Shown here piece by piece: positions 18,182 through 26,567 of a DNA stretch of 64,000 nucleotides. Both the position numbers and the translations under genes were made by a program. Under the pieces are notes generated by a model. That model did no database searches, was not told the origin of the DNA, and saw only the letters and a program-made list of their open reading frames with translations. The first letter of the stretch is position 1. The number at the start of each line of letters is the position of its first letter. Source of the DNA: Halanaerobiales bacterium (GTDB taxonomy: Bacteria; Bacillota; Halanaerobiia; Halanaerobiales; Halanaerobiaceae); assembly GCA_016278485.1 (NCBI GenBank), contig JADQBT010000006.1, positions 46,299-110,298 on the forward strand. The letters run 5' to 3'.

Positions 18182-19183
18182 TTATCTACTTTTATAGCCA
18201 CATGAATCTCTAATTATCAGTTTGCTTTCTAGTTGAATTTTATTATTTTCAATTTTCTTATTCCCCATTAAATCTAACAATAATTGCATCGCCTTGACTC
18301 CTATTTTATACATAGGTTGACTGATTGTAGTAAGGGATGGTTCATAAATAGAAGCTATTTCAATATTATCAAAACCAACTACAGCAATATCTTCTGGAAC
18401 TTTTAACCCATGCTCTTTAATAGCTTTAATAGCACCAATGGCCATCTGATCACTATCAGCAAAAACCGCTGTAGGTGTTTTATTAAATTTAATTAATTTT
18501 GACATAATGTTATAACCTGATTTATAACTAAAATCTCCTTCAATAATTAAATCAGCATCAACACTTAAATTATATTCATTTAGCGCGTTTTTATATCCTT
18601 TTATTCGATCCTGACTTAATATAACATCTTCAGGACCTGAAATATGAACAATTTTTTCATGACCCAAATTTATCAGATGTTCTGTTGCTTTATAAGCACC
18701 TTCAACATTATTGATTGAAACTGTTGGTATGCTCTCTTCATCAATATATTCACAAGCCAATACCATATTAAATTTATCTGAAATTTCTTTTATTAACTCT
18801 GCATCAATTCTTGCAGTTAGAGATATTACTCCATCTGCATATTTTTGATCTAAATTTTTTAAATATTCTTTTTCTAAGTCTAAATCATTTTTAGTATCAC
18901 CCAGTAATACTTTATAGTTATTCTTCATGGCAACTGATTCAATTCCTCGCACTATTTTAGAAAAAAAAGAATTGCTGATATCTGGCAAAATTACCATTAT
19001 TACTTCTGTTTTCATCCTTCTTAAATTTCTTGCTAATACATTGAGTTCATAATTTAATTCTTCGGCTGCTTTTAAAACTTTCTCTTTTGTATCCTTGCTA
19101 ACAGCATCAGGATTAGAAAAAACCCTAGATACAGTAGCATTAGATACATTTGCCAATTTTGCGACATCTACCATTGTTGTCAT
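18182..19183 (-). CDS. LacI-family repressor of the CUT2/dehydrogenase operon
   Basis: About 333 residues: N-terminal LacI helix-turn-helix and hinge (MVDVAKLANVSNATVSRVFS, then LNVLARNLRR) and a periplasmic-binding-protein-like effector domain (VIMVILPDISNSFFS, VFADSDQMAIGAIKA, VAVVGFDNIEIAS). It binds DNA as a dimer and releases on binding a sugar effector. The start is taken at the ATG at 19183, nine bases after AGGA; an ATG at 19189 and a TTG at 19192 are alternatives. It is followed by the structural genes, and identical operators lie in front of both it and them. Confidence 0.92.
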   Translation of the reverse strand: MTTMVDVAKLANVSNATVSRVFSNPDAVSKDTKEKVLKAAEELNYELNVLARNLRRMKTEVIMVILPDISNSFFSKIVRGIESVAMKNNYKVLLGDTKNDLDLEKEYLKNLDQKYADGVISLTARIDAELIKEISDKFNMVLACEYIDEESIPTVSINNVEGAYKATEHLINLGHEKIVHISGPEDVILSQDRIKGYKNALNEYNLSVDADLIIEGDFSYKSGYNIMSKLIKFNKTPTAVFADSDQMAIGAIKAIKEHGLKVPEDIAVVGFDNIEIASIYEPSLTTISQPMYKIGVKAMQLLLDLMGNKKIENNKIQLESKLIIRDSCGYKSR

Positions 19184-19232
19184 CTGCATCAATCCTATTA
19201 GATTTATTTTATATATTTATAGATTCTCATAA

Positions 19233-19248
19233 ATGTATTCGATTACAT
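19233..19248 (-). promoter_or_regulatory. LacI operator in the repressor's own promoter
   Basis: ATGTATTCGATTACAT, identical over 16 bases to the site at 18153-18168, lies nine bases downstream of the -10 box. Autorepression is the simplest reading. Confidence 0.7.
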
Positions 19249-19256
19249 TTATCTAT

Positions 19257-19285
19257 AGTATATACATAATATTTTGATTTGTCAA
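19257..19285 (-). promoter_or_regulatory. Sigma-A promoter of the LacI operon
   Basis: On the minus strand, TTGACA (19285-19280) and TATACT (19262-19257) have a 17-base spacer. Confidence 0.8.
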
Positions 19286-19342
19286 ATAATTAAAATATGT
19301 CGTTTTTTAATTATTTTCAGTATTATTTTTTTAATTACTAGA

Positions 19343-20254
19343 TTAATTGTAAAAAGCAACTGTCTGTTCCAGACCTGATTTTAACTCAAAGCGCGGTTCC
19401 CAACCAAGCAATTCTTTTGCTTTGGCATTTGCCAGACAAGAATGAATAATATCTCCTTCTCTTGCCTTTTTATAAATTGCTTCTACTTGCTGTGGAACTA
19501 AATCATTTAACAACTCGACCAGATAGTTTATACTATCACGATTTGCTATACTAATATTGATCAACTTATTATCAGCATTTTCTAAAGCCAGCAGATTTGC
19601 ATTTGCTATATCATAAACATGAATAAAATCTCTAGTCTGTTCTCCATCTCCAAAGATAACTGGCTTTTGTCCAGCTAACATTTTATCAACAAAGATAGAA
19701 ACTACGCCACCTTCTCCTTTCGGATCCTGACGCGGTCCATAGACATTTGCATAACGCAAAATTGTATAATCTAAGCCATACAAATGCTGATACATTTTCA
19801 AATAATGTTCAGGTGTATGTTTACTAATTCCATAGGGAGACATTGCTTTTAAAGGATGCTCTTCATCAACTGGTAGATAATCTGGCTCACCATAAACTGC
19901 TGCCGAAGAAGCATAGATAACTTTTTTTACATTATTTTTTCTGCAAATCTCTAACAAATTTATTGTTCCCAAAATATTATTTTTAGCATCAAAGATAGGG
20001 TCTAGCATTGAACGCTGTACATCAATTTGAGCTGCATGATGAATTACATGTGTGATCTTATGTTCTGCAAATACTTTAGTTAAGGCTTGACCTGTAATAT
20101 CTAATTGATAGAAATCAACTGCTGGATTTAAATTTTGTTTTTTGCCAGTTGTTAAATTATCTACCACCACTACTTGATAATCTGCTACAACTAATTTATC
20201 GACTATATTGGAACCTATGAAACCTGCTCCACCAGTGACTAAAACTTTCTGCAT
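19343..20254 (-). CDS. NAD-dependent sugar-nucleotide epimerase (GalE-like)
   Basis: 303 residues of the extended short-chain dehydrogenase family: NAD loop GGAGFIGSN, the active-site Ser region YASSAAVYG, catalytic YGISK (YxxxK), and RYANVYGPRQ, as in UDP-glucose 4-epimerases and related UDP-sugar epimerases. It would interconvert UDP-glucose and UDP-galactose or a similar pair. It appears to be a single-gene unit: no recognised partner lies within 80 bases, and no clear terminator hairpin was seen after it. Exact substrate is not determinable here. Confidence 0.85.
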   Translation of the reverse strand: MQKVLVTGGAGFIGSNIVDKLVVADYQVVVVDNLTTGKKQNLNPAVDFYQLDITGQALTKVFAEHKITHVIHHAAQIDVQRSMLDPIFDAKNNILGTINLLEICRKNNVKKVIYASSAAVYGEPDYLPVDEEHPLKAMSPYGISKHTPEHYLKMYQHLYGLDYTILRYANVYGPRQDPKGEGGVVSIFVDKMLAGQKPVIFGDGEQTRDFIHVYDIANANLLALENADNKLINISIANRDSINYLVELLNDLVPQQVEAIYKKAREGDIIHSCLANAKAKELLGWEPRFELKSGLEQTVAFYN

Positions 20255-20344
20255 GCTTTTAAACCACCTTTATTTTAATAAATATTATAAATTCACTTAT
20301 GCATATATTCTATATTTTTACTCTATTTCCTTTAATATTACAAC

Positions 20345-20380
20345 GAAAAAAGTGACCTCCGTCTACCTGAAGATCACTTT
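20345..20380 (-). terminator. Terminator after the 20419-20679 gene
   Basis: AAAGTGA (20349-20355) pairs with TCACTTT (20374-20380), extended by G-U pairs, and a T-run follows on the minus strand (20350-20345). Confidence 0.75.
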
Positions 20381-20418
20381 CAAACAAAGATATTTATATT
20401 AAATTAGCCTTATAAATA

Positions 20419-20679
20419 CTATTTATTTACTTCTTTTCCTTTTTCTATTGCTTTTTCAATAGTTGATCTACACTCAGGATAATTTAAAAACTCATTATGT
20501 ACCCTGGCGAATGCCTCTCTAAACTCTTTACTTTCCCGTATAAAATGGACCGCAAGTTCAGCTGCATTTGTAAAAAACTTTATTGTCTGCTGATATTTTT
20601 CCGGATCTTCTTCTTTCATTTTTTCTAATTTCTTGCTAGCAAGTCCACTAGAGATTTCAGTTATTAAATCCATAAACAT
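20419..20679 (-). CDS. Small helical protein of unknown function
   Basis: 86 residues, rich in Lys and Glu and predicted to be almost wholly helical (segments EISSGLASKKLEKMKEEDPEKY and RESKEFREAFARVHNEF). There is no signal peptide, membrane segment or recognised motif. A ribosome binding site (GGGGGAAT) precedes the ATG and a good terminator follows, so it looks like a genuine monocistronic gene. I do not recognise the family. Confidence 0.65.
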   Translation of the reverse strand: MFMDLITEISSGLASKKLEKMKEEDPEKYQQTIKFFTNAAELAVHFIRESKEFREAFARVHNEFLNYPECRSTIEKAIEKGKEVNK

Positions 20680-20950
20680 TTTTATTCCCCCAATTACAAT
20701 TATGGGGTTATTATATTCTTATTTAATTTAATTATTCATTGAAGGTGATTGCTTCCTTTAATTTATATGAAAGCGGATCAGTTTATCACTAGTTTATCTT
20801 TAGTATAGACAACCAATAATACTAGTTTATTCAATAGGGTTAAGATAATTCCTGCTAATAAATATATTTTTTACATTATTTTTCAAAATATTTTATTATT
20901 CCCAAATTTATGATATAATATAATTAATATTTTTCAGTAGGAGGATATAA

Positions 20951-21478
20951 ATGAGTTTTGATAAGGATATGCAAGAAGTTATAAGTATGCTTAAAAAAAT
21001 GAATAATTATGATATTAATGGCTTTGCTAAAGAACTAAAGTATTGGATTAGGGAGCTAAAATTTTTTTATAATATTGTTGTCCCAAATGAAACTAATAAT
21101 GCTTCAACCTCTTATTACAAAGTTAAACCTTCTAAAAGACCGAATAAAGGACAAGTTGCATATTTCAATCTTAGACGAGGGTACCCCAAAGAAATTTTTG
21201 GTGGTCATTATTGTTATATTTTTAAAGATTTAGGTTCTAAATACATCATTATACCTTCTACTTCAGTTAAAATTGCTTCTACTGACCCCAATCCTAACCT
21301 TGAAATAGATATTAAACTTAAAAATTTTAAAAATAATAAACTTTCTAGACTACATATAAGTGATATAAGAGCAATAGATATTCAAAGGATTAATGAACAA
21401 AAGAATATTTATGATGTAATTACTCCCAGAGATGAGATAAACCAAAAAATAAGAAAAATTTTATTTGCACAAACTTGA
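20951..21478 (+). CDS. MazF/PemK-like protein with an N-terminal extension
   Basis: 175 residues. The first 60 are a helical region with no recognised motif. From residue 65 the pattern KGQVAYFNLRRG...GGHYCYIFKDLGSKYIIIPSTS, ending in SRLHISDIRAIDIQRI, resembles the beta-barrel of MazF/PemK-type endoribonucleases (toxins that cut mRNA). No antitoxin gene lies directly upstream. An AGGAGG site and TATAAT box precede it, and a strong terminator follows. The toxin assignment is fold-level inference; it could be an unrelated SH3-like protein. Confidence 0.5.
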   Translation: MSFDKDMQEVISMLKKMNNYDINGFAKELKYWIRELKFFYNIVVPNETNNASTSYYKVKPSKRPNKGQVAYFNLRRGYPKEIFGGHYCYIFKDLGSKYIIIPSTSVKIASTDPNPNLEIDIKLKNFKNNKLSRLHISDIRAIDIQRINEQKNIYDVITPRDEINQKIRKILFAQT

Positions 21479-21561
21479 CATCAAGTAAATAAAGTATTAT
21501 TATTATAATATAAAATAAAAATTTACAAAGAGCTCTTAAATGAGCAAATTTAAAATTTCTT

Positions 21562-21595
21562 AAAAGGCACCTAATAAAATTATTAGGTGCCTTTT
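21562..21595 (+). terminator. Terminator after the MazF/PemK-like gene
   Basis: Fifteen-base perfect arms (21562-21576 and 21581-21595) with a four-base loop and terminal A/T runs. It can act on both strands. Confidence 0.85.
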
Positions 21596-21657
21596 CTTTA
21601 TATATTCATTAATTTTAGTAATCACTATAATAGGGATGCATTACCTTGTCATCATCA

Positions 21658-21690
21658 ACCTTGCCAGAGATAATTTCAGCAGGATTGATA
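21658..21690. repeat. Imperfect copy of a terminator-like repeat, left of the toxin-antitoxin pair
   Basis: CCTTGCCAGAGATAATTTC followed by AGCAGGATTGAT matches the hairpin at 22440-22472 at about 30 of 33 positions with one indel. It ends a few bases before the stop of the toxin gene. Its left arm is degraded, so it no longer forms a good hairpin. Confidence 0.6.
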
Positions 21691-21695
21691 TATAC

Positions 21696-21998
21696 TTATT
21701 TTTCTCTGCTAATAATTCTTCTATAAGCATTCATATAAACTACTTCTGCTTCTCTTTTTCCAATAGACCAAATTATTATTTTCTCTTCATCTAGAATTTC
21801 AAATACAACTCTATATTTCTTATTATAAAAATATATTTTCAAACAACCGGAAAGATCCATATCATTTTTATTGCCTAATGGTTTGCCCAACTCCGGAGCT
21901 CTTTTAATTTTTTTGATCATTTTCTTTAGGCGACTTTTAACACTACCATATAATTTTGCAATATCTTCTCTTACTTCTGGGTGAAAAATAATATCCAT
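21696..21998 (-). CDS. ParE/RelE-family toxin
   Basis: 100 residues with the compact ParE/RelE fold: IIFHPEVREDIAKL at the N-terminus, a helix (SRLKKMIKKIKRAPELGKPL), and strands KIYFYNKKYRVVFEI and KIIIWSIGKREAEVVY. Such toxins act on gyrase (ParE) or ribosome-bound mRNA (RelE). It lies 22 bases downstream of a Phd/YefM-type antitoxin gene with its own AGGAGG site, forming a standard pair with antitoxin first. Confidence 0.85.
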   Translation of the reverse strand: MDIIFHPEVREDIAKLYGSVKSRLKKMIKKIKRAPELGKPLGNKNDMDLSGCLKIYFYNKKYRVVFEILDEEKIIIWSIGKREAEVVYMNAYRRIISREK

Positions 21999-22020
21999 AA
22001 AGAAGCCTCCTAAAGAACCT

Positions 22021-22320
22021 TTACTCTTCTAACATCTCCATGATTACTTCTTCACCAATAGCATTTTCTAAATTAAAGTTATTTTTCCTTTTCTTAATTT
22101 TTTCTGTTATTAGAGAATCTTCCAGCAAATTTTCCAGAAATTCTATCTTTTCTAATAACATTTCATATTCTTCAATATCCATCATAATTCCTTCAATATC
22201 ACTATTCCGCATAATAAATAAGGGATTTTCTTTTGATTTATCTAACATTTTACTAAAATTTCTAACTAATTCTGAAGAAGAAACCATATTTTCACGATTA
22301 ATCTCTAGAGTAGCCATTTT
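22021..22320 (-). CDS. Phd/YefM-family antitoxin
   Basis: About 99 residues: N-terminal DNA-binding and dimerisation domain (SSSELVRNFSKMLDKSKENPLFIMRNSDIEGIMMDIEEYEML) as in Phd/YefM, then an acidic, probably disordered toxin-neutralising tail. The start is placed at the ATG at 22320 because GGGAGG lies nine bases upstream; an upstream ATG at 22338 has no ribosome binding site. The protein is expected to bind its own promoter and repress the pair. Confidence 0.87.
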   Translation of the reverse strand, partial: KMATLEINRENMVSSSELVRNFSKMLDKSKENPLFIMRNSDIEGIMMDIEEYEMLLEKIEFLENLLEDSLITEKIKKRKNNFNLENAIGEEVIMEMLEE

Positions 22321-22439
22321 ATATATCCTCCCATTCATAATTAAGTTTAATATATTATATGTTTTTGTTTATATAATTATACATAAAATTTTGCATATAA
22401 TCAATTAATAATTTTGAATTAAATATCCATAATATAAAA

Positions 22440-22472
22440 AAATCCTGCCAGAATAATTCCAGCAGGATTGAT
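22440..22472 (-). terminator. Terminator of the Fe3+-type ABC operon; right-hand copy of the repeat flanking the toxin-antitoxin pair
   Basis: AATCCTGC (22441-22448) and GCAGGATT (22462-22469) form the stem, followed on the minus strand by a T-run. It lies just after the stop of the ATPase gene at 22488. Confidence 0.75.
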
Positions 22473-22487
22473 TAAGACTGACTAAAA

Positions 22488-23579
22488 CTACTCTGAAATC
22501 AAATGTAAATCTTTTTCAGCAAAATCTATATTTACCTCATCACCAACAGAAAAACTAACTTTATGCAGTGGATTAAACTGATGCACAGTTATTACATTTT
22601 TATCTTTTAATTCTAAGACATATTCAATATATGAACCTAGATATGTCTTTCTGATTACATCCGCAGCCAGTCTACCTTCACCTTTCGGCTTGATTTCTAT
22701 TGCTTCAGGACGAAGGACAACAACTAATTCATCTTTGCCTTTTGAATATTGAGTAGAAGCAACATCATTAATTACTGAACCCTCAATTTCAATATCCAAA
22801 GATTCTCCTTTTCTACCGACAACTTTACCTGGAATAAAGTTAACTTTACCTATAAAATCTGCTACAAATTTATTGGAGGGGTGATAATATATTTCTTCTG
22901 GACAACCCACCTGCTCAATTTTTCCTTTATTCATAACTACAATTCTGTCTGAAATACTCATGGCTTCAATCTGATCATGAGTTACATAAACAGAAGTAAT
23001 CGACAATCTTTTTTGAAGTTTCCTAATTTCATCTCTCATATTTTCTCTTAATTTAGCATCTAAATTAGACAGCGGTTCATCAAACAAGAGAACTTCTGGC
23101 TCAATCACAAGTGATCTGGCAAGTGCTACTCGCTGCTGTTGGCCACCTGATAATTCACCTGGATTACGATCGCCATATCCTGATAAACCAACTAATTCCA
23201 TAATTTTATCAGTTTCTTCTTTAATTTTTTCTTTATCCAGCTTCTTAAAACGGAGTCCGTAACCAATATTAGCTCGCACCGTCATATGCGGAAATAAGCC
23301 ATAGCTTTGAAAGACCATCGCTGTATCACGCTTATTTGGAGGAACCTTACTGACATCCTTGCCCGAAAAAAGAATTTGGCCTGAACTTGGAGTCTCAAAA
23401 CCAGCTATCATTCTTAAGGTAGTGGTCTTTCCACAACCTGAAGGTCCTAATAAAGTTACTAACTCCCCTTCTTTAATCTCTATATTAAATTCATCTACTG
23501 CTACAACTTTAGTAGCTTCTCGTTGTGAAGCAAATATTTTTGTAATATCTTTTAAAACAACTGTATTTGTTTTACTCAT
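22488..23579 (-). CDS. ABC importer ATPase (Fe3+/polyamine/organophosphate type)
   Basis: 363 residues: Walker A GPSGCGKTT, signature LSGGQQQR, Walker B VLLFDEPLSNLD, switch His in VTHDQIEA, and a C-terminal TOBE-like regulatory domain from about residue 270. The family includes FbpC, PotA and CysA. It powers the double permease at 23601-25241. It is the last gene of the operon; a strong terminator follows. Confidence 0.9.
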   Translation of the reverse strand: MSKTNTVVLKDITKIFASQREATKVVAVDEFNIEIKEGELVTLLGPSGCGKTTTLRMIAGFETPSSGQILFSGKDVSKVPPNKRDTAMVFQSYGLFPHMTVRANIGYGLRFKKLDKEKIKEETDKIMELVGLSGYGDRNPGELSGGQQQRVALARSLVIEPEVLLFDEPLSNLDAKLRENMRDEIRKLQKRLSITSVYVTHDQIEAMSISDRIVVMNKGKIEQVGCPEEIYYHPSNKFVADFIGKVNFIPGKVVGRKGESLDIEIEGSVINDVASTQYSKGKDELVVVLRPEAIEIKPKGEGRLAADVIRKTYLGSYIEYVLELKDKNVITVHQFNPLHKVSFSVGDEVNIDFAEKDLHLISE

Positions 23580-23600
23580 TATTTATCCTCCCTTTGCTGA

Positions 23601-25241
23601 TTAGTTCATCATACCTGCAAACTCTTCATCATCTCCAACTAATTTACCCAGGATATAAAAGACTACCATTACAATAATTATTAAAATCAAGGATAGAACA
23701 CTGGCTGCTCCCAAACGCATAATTTCTGTTTCTGCCAAAATTAAGGCAGTCAGGTGATTCCAACGCGCTGAAACAAGAAAGATAATAGCACTAACGGCAG
23801 TCATGCCCCGGACAAAACTATATGATAATCCAGAAAAGAAAGCGGGTTTAATCAATGGTAAAGTAATTTTAGAAAATGTATAAGCACTACTTGCTCCCAG
23901 ATCAGTTGATGCTTCTTCAATAGACGGATCAATCTGTTTTAAGGAAGCCACACCAGCCTCAATACCGACTGGCATATTTCTAAAGATTAAGTTCAATATA
24001 ATAATGGTTGCTGTTCCAGTTAACAAAAACGGTCTCTGATTAAAAGCTAATACATAACCAATACCGATAACAGTACCTGGTACAGCAAAACTCAGCAATG
24101 AAGAAAATTGCAATAAATTTTTACCAATAAATTTCTTTCTAACTACCAAATAAGCAATAATCATCCCTAATAGTCCGGTGAATGGAGTTGAAGTTCCAGC
24201 TAGAATGACAGTATCTTTGATACTTTCTAAACCAACATCCCAGGCATATACAAAATGTTTCAGAGTTAAGGAGTAGTCAACACCCCAGAGTTTGAAGAAA
24301 GCTCCCATAATTACTGTGACATAAAATAACATAATTATTACTGTTAGTAAGACCAAAAAACTTATTAATAACTTTCTCGTCATTGGTGAAACCATATCTT
24401 GTTTAGCACCAGTTGGTTTTCCCGTCACGGTAACATATGACTTTTTGGATACCCAGTATTTTTCAATTATAAATGCCAATAACGTAGGAAAAAGAAGCAT
24501 AATAGCTAAAGCAGATCCGCGCGACAAATTATACATACCGGTAAATTGTAAATAAGCTTGCACTGATAGTACGTCATAATTACCGGCTAAAACCATCGGA
24601 TTAGCGAAATCAGCAACAGATGTAACAAAGACTAATAACCAGGCACTAGCCATTCCAGGAATAGCTAAAGGGAAGGTAACTGTTCTAAAGACATATCCCT
24701 TATCGCCACCTAAATTCAAAGCAGCATTTTCTAATTCTGGACTAATTCTTGCCAAAACACCTGTGAGAACTCGATATGCAATCGGAAACATACCCAGAGT
24801 CTGAACAATGACAAGTCCATCCAGGCCGTAAATACTAAAAGTTGTAATTCCCAATAATTTTTTTGTAATAAGTCCGTTTCGTCCCATAAGTAGTATGATT
24901 GATATTGTGAGCATAAATGGTGGAGATATAATGGGCAACATAACAATCTGTCGGAAAAAACCACGCAAAGGCAATCTTACTTTATAGAGACTAAATGCTG
25001 CAATAAAACCAATAATTGTTGCTATTGTTGCCACTAAAACACCCAGCCTGATACTATTAAAAAATGTTCCTCTCAACCATGACTTAGAAAATATATAGCG
25101 ATACTCTTCCAATGAAAAACTCCCATCAGGTGTTAAACTGACAAGCACTACCCTTGCAATTGGATAAATAACAAAAATAGCAATCAAGAGACTAATAATA
25201 ATAATTGTAACTTTCGTAAAGCCATCACTTTTTGTTTCCAT
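23601..25241 (-). CDS. Double-domain ABC permease (FbpB type)
   Basis: About 546 residues with roughly twelve hydrophobic segments and two EAA loops: LENAALNLGGDKGYVFRTVTFPLAIPG in the first half and IEEASTDLGASSAYTFSKITLPLIKP in the second. It is therefore an internally duplicated permease, as in ferric-ion and organophosphate importers. The ATG at 25241 is chosen over an in-frame GTG at 25250 because AGAGGTGAAACTT fits it. A hairpin at 25267-25289 separates it from the binding-protein gene. Confidence 0.9.
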   Translation of the reverse strand: METKSDGFTKVTIIIISLLIAIFVIYPIARVVLVSLTPDGSFSLEEYRYIFSKSWLRGTFFNSIRLGVLVATIATIIGFIAAFSLYKVRLPLRGFFRQIVMLPIISPPFMLTISIILLMGRNGLITKKLLGITTFSIYGLDGLVIVQTLGMFPIAYRVLTGVLARISPELENAALNLGGDKGYVFRTVTFPLAIPGMASAWLLVFVTSVADFANPMVLAGNYDVLSVQAYLQFTGMYNLSRGSALAIMLLFPTLLAFIIEKYWVSKKSYVTVTGKPTGAKQDMVSPMTRKLLISFLVLLTVIIMLFYVTVIMGAFFKLWGVDYSLTLKHFVYAWDVGLESIKDTVILAGTSTPFTGLLGMIIAYLVVRKKFIGKNLLQFSSLLSFAVPGTVIGIGYVLAFNQRPFLLTGTATIIILNLIFRNMPVGIEAGVASLKQIDPSIEEASTDLGASSAYTFSKITLPLIKPAFFSGLSYSFVRGMTAVSAIIFLVSARWNHLTALILAETEIMRLGAASVLSLILIIIVMVVFYILGKLVGDDEEFAGMMN

Positions 25242-25266
25242 AAGTTTCACCTCTTTAAAAAGTAAA

Positions 25267-25289
25267 TAGGGAGGCAGAACACCTCCCTA
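25267..25289 (-). terminator. Intra-operon hairpin between binding protein and permease genes
   Basis: TAGGGAGG (25267-25274) pairs with CCTCCCTA (25282-25289) across a seven-base loop. A modest T-rich stretch follows on the minus strand. Confidence 0.7.
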
Positions 25290-25303
25290 AGAAATTGTAC
25301 TGT

Positions 25304-26302
25304 TTATTTGCCGCTGTAAACTTCTTCATTCCATTTTTCTACTAATCTTTCTTTATTTTTACCTGCCCAGACATCATCCTGATCGATAGTATTTACTTCA
25401 CTAATTGGCATAGCGCCATCCATAAGTTCAACATCGCGGAAAGGAACTACATAGAAACTAGCATAGATTTCTGCTGCTTCTTCACTTAGTAACCAGTTAT
25501 ATAAATCTTTAGCCAATTCAGTCTCTTTTCCACCTTTAATCAGTGAAATAGAGGCTACTTCATAACCAGTACCTTCTTCTGGAAAAGTAATAGTTAATGG
25601 ATAACCTTGTGCTTTTAATTTAACCTGATCATGTGCATAGCCAATACCGATTGGAACTTCACCAATGGCAGCATTTTTACCTGGTTTGGAACCAGAACGA
25701 GTATATTGTATAATATTTTTATCTAACTTTTTCATATAATCAAAGCCTTCTTCTTCACCCATAATCTGAACCATAGTTGCTAATACATTATAGGAAGTTC
25801 CTGAAGTACCAGGGTTTGCAACTTGTACATGACCTTCATATTCAGGTTTAATAAGATCGGCCCAACTAGTTGGAGCTTCTAAGCCTAATTCTTCTAAACG
25901 GTCTGTATTACTAACAAAACACAATGGCCCTGCATAGATACCAGTCCAGTAATTATCAACATCTTTAAACTTTGCTGGTACATGAGCAGCATTTTCGGCT
26001 TCAAATGGAATAGTCAAGCCACTCTCTTTTGCCTGAATATGGCCTAGCCCAACTCCACCAACCCAAATACTTGTCTGTGGATTATTTTTTTCAGCCATCA
26101 TTCTTGAGACAGCTTCTCCTGTTGATAATCGTACCCATTCAACTTTAATGCCCGTGTTTTCTTCATATTTTTCAAAAACTTTTCTGGCTAATTGTTCATC
26201 CAGACTTGTGTAGGCTGTAACATAATCCTGAGCAAATGTTCCTCCTACTAATAAAAAGACCATTAAACTACTTAACATCAATGTTAGAAAAATTTTTCTC
26301 AT
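25304..26302 (-). CDS. Solute-binding protein of the Fe3+/phosphorylated-compound type
   Basis: About 332 residues: signal peptide (MRKIFLTLMLSSLMVFLLV, cleavage near TFAQ) and an SBP_bac_6-like fold (YTSLDEQLARKVFEKYEENTGIKV, PGTSGTSYN, FPEEGTGYEVA). This family includes ferric-ion proteins (FbpA) but also AfuA (hexose phosphates), PgtC and aminoethylphosphonate proteins, so iron is not certain. The start at 26302 follows GAGGGGGA; the longer frame to 26377 lacks a signal sequence. A paralogue at 27539-28579 on the other strand appears to serve sensing. Confidence 0.87.
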   Translation of the reverse strand: MRKIFLTLMLSSLMVFLLVGGTFAQDYVTAYTSLDEQLARKVFEKYEENTGIKVEWVRLSTGEAVSRMMAEKNNPQTSIWVGGVGLGHIQAKESGLTIPFEAENAAHVPAKFKDVDNYWTGIYAGPLCFVSNTDRLEELGLEAPTSWADLIKPEYEGHVQVANPGTSGTSYNVLATMVQIMGEEEGFDYMKKLDKNIIQYTRSGSKPGKNAAIGEVPIGIGYAHDQVKLKAQGYPLTITFPEEGTGYEVASISLIKGGKETELAKDLYNWLLSEEAAEIYASFYVVPFRDVELMDGAMPISEVNTIDQDDVWAGKNKERLVEKWNEEVYSGK

Positions 26303-26372
26303 GAAAATCCCCCTCAATTTTTTTGAATGTTTACTATTTGAGCTTAACATATGCAAAGAACGGTTTACAATA

Positions 26373-26394
26373 AGCAAAAGTTTAAATTTTTGCT
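26373..26394. promoter_or_regulatory. Dyad 1 upstream of the ABC operon, likely activator site
   Basis: Seven-base arms AGCAAAA (26373-26379) and TTTTGCT (26388-26394) with an eight-base AT spacer. The centre lies about 43 bases upstream of the start point implied by a tentative minus-strand -10 (TATGTT, 26351-26346), a common position for a LuxR-type activator. Confidence 0.5.
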
Positions 26395-26414
26395 ACAAAT
26401 TTGATTTATACTAC

Positions 26415-26434
26415 AGCCATTTATACTTTTGGCT
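26415..26434. promoter_or_regulatory. Dyad 2 in the divergent intergenic region
   Basis: AGCCA (26415-26419) and TGGCT (26430-26434) form a second dyad of the AGCnA...TnGCT type. Its centre is 41 bases from dyad 1, about four helical turns. Confidence 0.4.
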
Positions 26435-26567
26435 AACAATCTCTTTTCTATTGCTATTTATAAATATCTAAATTATACTTTTGTTTAAACTCTTTTTAAT
26501 TAAGGCAGGATTTAATCCCATCAACACGAAATATAATATATGGGTTATATTTTTAGGAGGAAGTAGA

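Noticed and set aside
21658..22472. CRISPR-like repeat structure
   Set aside because: There are only two local copies with genes between them and no spacers of regular length.
25304..26302. Firm assignment as a ferric-iron importer
   Set aside because: The same binding-protein family includes hexose phosphate and phosphoglycerate proteins, and no clear iron-ligand set could be established by eye.
26481..26567. Extra 29 codons at the start of MpsC protein 1
   Set aside because: They do not match the family and there is a strong ribosome binding site directly before the ATG at 26568.
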